This document shows, one piece after another, positions 58,773-64,000 of a DNA stretch of 64,000 bases. A model generated the notes under the pieces. It was not told where the DNA came from. It saw nothing but the letters and a program-made list of their open reading frames with translations, and ran no database searches. The position numbers were made by a program, and so were the translations under genes. How positions within the stretch are numbered: the first letter of the stretch is position 1; every line of letters begins with the position of its first letter. The DNA is from Costus lasius (lineage: Eukaryota; Streptophyta; Magnoliopsida; Zingiberales; Costaceae): assembly GCA_027563935.2 (NCBI GenBank), contig CM050450.1, positions 28,073,439-28,137,438 on the forward strand, given 5' to 3'.

Positions 58773-60454
58773 GTTGGGGTATGCCCTTAAGGCTAATGTT
58801 TGAGGCCTTGGGATTGTATCAGTATCATGTATAAACTCTTATGTTTATAAAGGCAATGGTTGTTATTCAGGTTGTTATATTATCTGCTGCAATACATATA
58901 CTTCTGAATAATGTCTCAATGCTGTTCAGCTTGGCTGACATGCATTGTTGTCCTTAGTCGAGATATCTTGGTGAACATGAGACAGCCTTGATATGATTGA
59001 GACTAATATGCATTCTAATCTTATAGGATGCTTCGAGCATGGAATAAGATGTAGACTCATGGGTACATTGGATGTACTGGACAGACCCTACTAGGATATT
59101 CAATTGCTTGTCACAATGTGAATAATCCTTGAATGCAACAAGTGGCACATGTCCTCTGACTTGAGATCACTTGTGTTTCTAAATGATGATTGTCATTGTT
59201 TTGAGGTAGTTCAATATCATTTGAAACATAATGGTTATAGATTATCTTGGATAATGATCATGAGTCATGTTAGGGCACCAGTGATAGATATAGGATTGCC
59301 GTCTCCTTGATTGCAGTGTGATGTTCTAAAGGGGGCCCCCCCGAATGAGATGATTGAGAAAGTGTATGGCCATACCCAGGTGACTATGTTCATCTGATCT
59401 AATCATGCTCATCATATTGGAGCAACAAGCTTGACACACTTGTCCAATAAGAACATCCAGTGGCAAAGGAAACATGTATGCCTAGTGAAGTGGATTCACA
59501 CTTGTGCTGTGGTTTGGGTGTAGTCTTGGAAGACTCTTTCCTTTATATCGGGAGACAGTGATGTGTTGCTAGATACCCCTCACTGATCGTGATAACGTAA
59601 GTTATCGTTACCGACATTTAAAGGAAACCCTCAGGGTCGCACAATTTGATGATATAGCTTACTTAAGTCAGATCGTGTGGACTGAATTGTTAGGGTTCAG
59701 TTTAAAGGGATTTAATCTCTGATCGTGAGTGAGATCTGGTCTGATCATGTTTGATTGATTAGGGCTTGAGATCGGTAAGCTTCGATCGAGAGAATTGGTG
59801 CTAGATCGGTTAGATCAGAAGCATCGAGAGATGAACGGTTAGATCTGGAACCTTAGGGTTTAATGTGATCTAGACCAAATAGCTTGGGTTAATTGGTCTT
59901 TGAACCAGACCAAAATTGAACCGGTTCACATGTGTGAACGCATGGTTCAAAGCTTAAGGCGTTTTGATCGGTTTTGAGATCATGGGCGCATGACTTCATT
60001 GCTTGCTATTTTTTGGAAAGTAATAAGCGCCACTTGCCTCAACGCCTGAACGCTTGATTCTATTCTCGTCACCTTCTCTTGGCTTTGACGAGAGACTGGC
60101 ATTCTCATGTAAGTGAGGTAGACGACAAGGAGAATTCGCCCAAGCAAAGATCTCTTCATCCCTTCAAGCGATCAAGGATACCTTGGGCCCTTGCTAGCAC
60201 AAGGAACGCCAAAGGAAGTAGGCGACATCTTCTTGTGTGCGTCTTCTTTGGAGGAGAGCGGCATCACTCTCTACTTCCAAGTCGCCATTCAAATCAATGG
60301 CTTTGGTATGATCTTCTTTCGATCTTCACATTGCTTAAGGTTGATCATATGAACATATATTACATGCGATCTCATGTTGAAACCCCTAGAAATATTACAT
60401 GCGCCCCCCTTTTAGGGTTTCAACCCCTTGCGCTCCCCCTTGAAGGGGACTTCA
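58773..60454 (+). repeat. B4 5' LTR
   Basis: 1682 bp, start TGTTGGGGTATGCCC, end GGGGACTTCA. A GATAAC/GTTATC hairpin lies at 59591-59606, close after TTTATATC near 59551. Confidence 0.93.
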
Positions 60455-60470
60455 ATTGGTATCAGAGCAG
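60455..60470 (+). other. B4 primer-binding site (initiator-Met type)
   Basis: ATTGGTATCAGAGCAG directly after the LTR. Confidence 0.92.
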
Positions 60471-61289
60471 GTTCTATGTATGTTCATTTGATTGCTTATA
60501 TGTGATCCTTGTTTGCGTTTGCTAAGAGTAGATCTAATCACATGCCGAAAAACTACATGCTAGTTTAAGAACTTAGATGCATGTTTAGTTATGGATGGCG
60601 CATGTTTGTTGGCGCTTCTTACATGTTGTTTTTGACAAAACAAAAGATCATGCGCGCCTCATCTAGATCTAAGGCCCTGCTTTAATCACTTAGATGGGTT
60701 ATTAGGGTTGATGTCACAGTCATGTCTAGATCCAATCAGTCTGATCAGACAATCTGACAGCCTAGATGGGTTGACCAGATAGCACCTGTGCGCAAGCACA
60801 AGGTGGCTATAGGTCGATTGCAGACAGGCGTGTAGCGATGTTTGGTTGAGACAACCTGTGAACGCACATGAGTTAGCCCTTGGCGCATGCATAGTTGACC
60901 ATTTGGTCGACTCAAGTCAGTTAGGACTTGGTGCATGTAAGGGCAGTGGATCTGACTAAGACTGATGAGTGGATCCCTATTAATGGACCGTTGTAAGGTA
61001 GTAGGGCATATAAGGAAAATAAAATGATGCTAATGGGTTTTCAAAATTTTATTTCCTTGATGGATCACATGTTGATTGTAAGCATATGCTTGTTTATTTA
61101 TTCTTATGTGGGCTGCCCGTGTTAATGTGTGCTGTGCTGGGGCCTGCGTGCCTGGATTAAATTGTAAATTAATATTTTTGTGATCTGCGTATCACATGTT
61201 ATTTACTTTATAAAGTGTAATTGACCTGCGAGTCAATCATGTCTAGATAGATTGAATTGTAAATTTAATCAGTCATGAGCACTGAGCAC

Positions 61290-61360
61290 ACTTGGCAGAG
61301 GCGCATGCAGCAGAGGCTTGACCAGGTGGGAGGTCCAGGGTTCGACCCTATGACAGGCGC
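61290..61360 (+). other. tRNA-like (pol III B-box-like) motif in B leader
   Basis: GGGTTCGACCCT within GGTCCAGGGTTCGACCCT resembles a tRNA T-arm / pol III B box. B2 (11770-11860) and B3 (35710-35800) carry GGGTTCGACTCT at the same place. No complete cloverleaf is evident, so it is not called as a tRNA. Confidence 0.45.
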
Positions 61361-61689
61361 ATACCTGGTGGGCGCACCTAAGCTGCAGTCGGCGCTTGGG
61401 CCCTGGCTTGGGCCAGATGAGATGCAAAAGACCCATGAAGAGCTCAAGTGAAGACTTAAGTTAAATTAAGGTCTTACTTAGGGTTAATGGGCTTTTACCA
61501 CATAAGATCAGCATGCTTTCTATTTATTGTTTAAATAATTAGACTTGCATGATTTAATTAATCTTCTGCTATCACCATAGGATATGCATGATAGTTAAGA
61601 AGATAAAAGACCGTTAAAATCCAACGCTAAAATATCAAGCTCGATAGCCTTCTGACGCGAAACCTCACTGTTCTGACTATCGTTGGAGC

Positions 61690-62036
61690 CGTGTTGTACC
61701 CACTCAGTGGGCACGTCCATCTATCTTCAGACGGTGTGTGATTTCACCTGCGTGTTACAGAGAAGGGATTTATCGCTTCTCGTTGCTCAGCATAGCACGT
61801 GGTGGTCCAGGGAGTAGGTCGGGTCAGCTTGACCATGTTGGCTACATATGGGGCATATGGTAGCTATATGGAGGCAGCCATCTGTGGGATCAGAGACTGT
61901 GTTGTACCAACTCAGTTGGCACAGTCTGCTGGATTGCCCAGATGAAGGGGAATCGCACGGGTTGGCGATTGGCAGGGACTGCCTACCAGAAATTAGTACT
62001 TGTACTCTCTGTGCATCTTATCTCGCCTGAGCGGGA
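61690..62036 (+). promoter_or_regulatory. B4 leader hairpin cluster Ha-Hb-Hc
   Basis: Ha at 61690-61715 has outer CGTG/CACG, bulge TTGTA and inner CCCAC/GTGGG. Hb at 61894-61927 has outer AGACTGTG/CACAGTCT, bulge TTGTA, inner CCAAC/GTTGG and loop TCA. Hc at 62021-62036 has stem TCTCGC/GCGGGA and loop CTGA. Confidence 0.72.
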
Positions 62037-62227
62037 CGCGGAGACCAAGTATGAAATCTGGATCCCATCTCACTAAAAGAGTGTTACTCTTTCGGACTGT
62101 TTAATGGATTTTTCAGTCAGACAAAATAGTGAGAAAAGAATCTTTCTTAAGTCCTGGATTGATTCTAAACATTGATACTGACCTTGCTGTTCTTGCATTG
62201 TTGTAGATTCCTGCAGCAACGAACACC

Positions 62228-64000
62228 ATGAGCTTCAATGTGCGATCCCTACTGGAAAGGGAGAAGTTTGCTGGGCCAAACTTCTCGGATTGGTACGGAC
62301 ACCTTAAGATTGTTCTTAAGGCTGAGAGGAAACTGTATGTCCTCGAGACGGCTATACCGCCTCAACCCGCTCCGAACGCCGCAAGGGCGGTTCGGGAAGC
62401 CTATGAAAAGCATGTCAATGATAGCATTGATGTCGCTTGCCTGATGCTAGCGTCTATGATGCCACAGCTGCAGCGTCAGCATGAGGATATGTCTACTATA
62501 GAAATTATAGCAAACCTCAAGATGCTATATGCTGCACAGGCGAGGACTGAGCGCTATAATTTGACCAAGCTTTTCTTTCAGAGCAAACTGGCTGAAGGGA
62601 GTCCTGTGGGAGCTCATGTGCTCAAGATGATTGGGCACAAAGAGGCTCTAGAGAAACTGGGGCATACCATCAATCAGGAGCTTGCTGTAGACATTATTCT
62701 GCAGTCTCTCCCGGCCTCTTTCGATCCGTTCATTATTAATTTTAATATGAACAAGATCGACTGTACTCCGGCATAGTTGCTGAATATGCTCTTGACTACA
62801 GAGGAAACTCTAAAGGGCAAGCCTTCAACCTCTGTCTTGATGTTCCCTTACAGGAACAAGAAGAAGGGGAAGAAGGGCAAAGCCCCTGTCAAGAATTACA
62901 ACAAGGCTCTGAAACAGAAGGTTAAGCGGTCGAAGGAATACAGATGTTTCCACTGTGGCCAGCTGGGTCACTGGAAAAAGGACTGTAAAGCGCTCCAAGG
63001 AGACAAGAAGGGAAGCATCGCTTCCGGCTCAGGTATTTTCGTGACTGAAGTCATGATATCCTCTTCTTCTATTTCATGGGTGTTGGACAATGCATGTGGA
63101 GTTCACATTTGTTCAAATGTACAGGAACTCAAGAGAAGAAGACAGGTGGGACAGCATGAGGTGGACCTACGAGTTGGAAACGGGGCACGGGTTGCTGCTG
63201 TTGCTGTAGGAGAATATTACATCTCATTACCATCTGGACTTGTATTAGAACTGGACAATTGTTATTTTGTTCTGAGTATTACGAAAAATATTATCTCTAT
63301 TCCTGCTCTTGTCAGGAAAGGATTTTCCTTTGAATGCAATATTTCAAAGTGTATTATATCTTATGATAATATTGTTTATGCTTCTAGATCAATTAACAAT
63401 GGGTTATTCATGTTGGACATGGAATGTTCTATACAAAACATTGATAATAAGAAAGCCAAATATGCTGATGACAGCACCTTGTTATGGCATAGTCGTTTAG
63501 GCCATATTAACAAGAAACGCATTAAGCGGTTGCATGATCATGGACTGCTGGGATCATTCTCCTGTGAGGAGATTGATACATGCAAAGCTTGTTTATTGGG
63601 TAAAATGACGAAGGCTCCTTTTCCTCACAAAGGTCAAAGGGCTTCAGGTTTACTTGACCTTATACACAGTGATGTGTGTGGGCCATTTAGTAAACATGCC
63701 AGAGGTGGCTATTCGTACTTCATTACCTTTACTGATGATTTCAGTAGGTATGGGTATGTCTATCTGATGAGACATAAAAGTGAATCTTTTGACAAGTTCA
63801 AAGAGTTCAAGAATGAAGTACAGAATCAGCTAGGCAGAAATATCAAGGCACTTCGCTCAGATCGAGGTGGAGAATACCTAAGTCGAGAGTTTACTAACTA
63901 TCTGAAGGAGTGTGGGATTATCTCACAGCTCACTCCGCCAGGAACACCGCAATGGAATGGTGTGTCCGAGAGGAGGAACAGAACCTTACTGGATATGGTT
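62228..64000 (+). pseudogene. B4 copia gag-protease-integrase, one stop, 3' end outside window
   Basis: ATG 62228 opens gag (MSFNVRSLLEREKF). TAG at 62774-62776 interrupts near the capsid end, where B2 and B3 have GAG (Glu). The same frame is then open to 64000: CCHC knuckle (CFHCGQLGHWKKDC) near 62943, protease motif WVLDNACGVHIC (Asn where B3 has Thr after the catalytic Asp), pre-integrase and HHCC zinc region, and the integrase core (FTDDFSRYGY, LRSDRGGEYL, QLTPPGTPQWNGVSERRN). RT and RNase H lie beyond the window. With one lesion seen it could be a recent loss. Confidence 0.9.

Larger units (their letters stand above)
60471..62227 (+). other. B4 untranslated leader
   Basis: About 1.76 kb, conserved with B2 and B3. 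It contains a tRNA-like B-box sequence at about 61290-61360 and the hairpin cluster. Short frames are not conserved. Confidence 0.8.
58773..64000 (+). mobile_element. Family-B copia retrotransposon B4 (continues beyond window)
   Basis: Plus strand: 5' LTR 58773-60454, primer site 60455-60470, leader, and gag-pol from 62228 to the window end. The LTR start interrupts the Athila gag; the five bases before it are AAAGC, which should recur after the 3' LTR outside the window. Only one stop (62774-62776) is visible in the coding part, so it is among the better preserved copies here. Confidence 0.92.

Overview
This window is plant nuclear DNA made almost entirely of LTR retrotransposons and their wreckage. 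I found no host protein gene, rRNA, tRNA gene or CRISPR array that I can support. The lineages point to a flowering plant with a repeat-rich, possibly pericentromeric region: two Ty1/copia families resembling the Angela/TAR/Tork group, a Ty3/gypsy chromovirus-like element, and an Athila-type Ty3/gypsy element. I cannot name the species. The large Angela-like copia fraction would suit a monocot but does not prove it.

I name the copia families by their LTRs. Family A has LTRs of about 1.9-2.1 kb beginning TGTTGGTGTAT and ending GGGTTTCCCAACA in sense. Family B has LTRs of about 1.68 kb beginning TGTTGGGGTATGCCC. Both use a primer-binding site of the initiator-Met type (TGGTATCAGAG), a polypurine tract near GTGGGAGAT, and one gag-protease-integrase-RT-RNase H frame.

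Layout. 1-918: end of a B LTR on + (B1). 919-10292: complete A element on - (A1), two 1887-bp LTRs and a CCTTC target duplication. 10298-13889: broken B element on - (B2). 13890-22296: damaged A element on + (A2), its 5' LTR cut by B2. 22297-22715: Athila-like LTR piece. 22716-23425: gypsy RNase H/integrase scrap on +. 23426 to about 26660: gag-only, non-autonomous-looking element on +. About 26661-29271 and 38357 to about 41820: one gypsy element on - (G1), split by 29272-38356, a complete B element on - (B3) with a GTCAA target duplication. About 41830-50854: A element on - (A3), whose right LTR also serves a second A body at 50855-51202 (A4). 51203-58772: Athila-type element on -. 58773-64000: B element on + (B4), running off the window.

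Nesting gives a relative order. G1 predates B3, A2 predates B2, the B1/B2 junction predates A1, A4 predates the Athila element, and the Athila element predates B4. Nearly all coding regions are broken. Many stops look like C-to-T changes in CGA, CAA, CAG or TGG codons, as expected from deamination of methylated, silenced repeats. A1 is the youngest-looking (about seven LTR differences by eye) but still has two stops. B4 has one visible stop in the part seen.

The most interesting signal is not a gene. The roughly 1.7-kb untranslated leader between primer site and gag carries three hairpins (Ha, Hb, Hc) at nearly the same distances from gag in both copia families and in all six copies. Their stems differ in sequence but keep pairing, and the loop sequence is shared within a family. 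This looks like a conserved structured RNA, perhaps a packaging or dimerisation signal. Other non-coding structure includes dyad-symmetric repeat arrays in the Athila and A2 LTRs, an irregular tandem array of about 87 bp in the probable G1 LTR, a tRNA-like B-box motif in the B leader, and a thrice-repeated decamer in the A leader.
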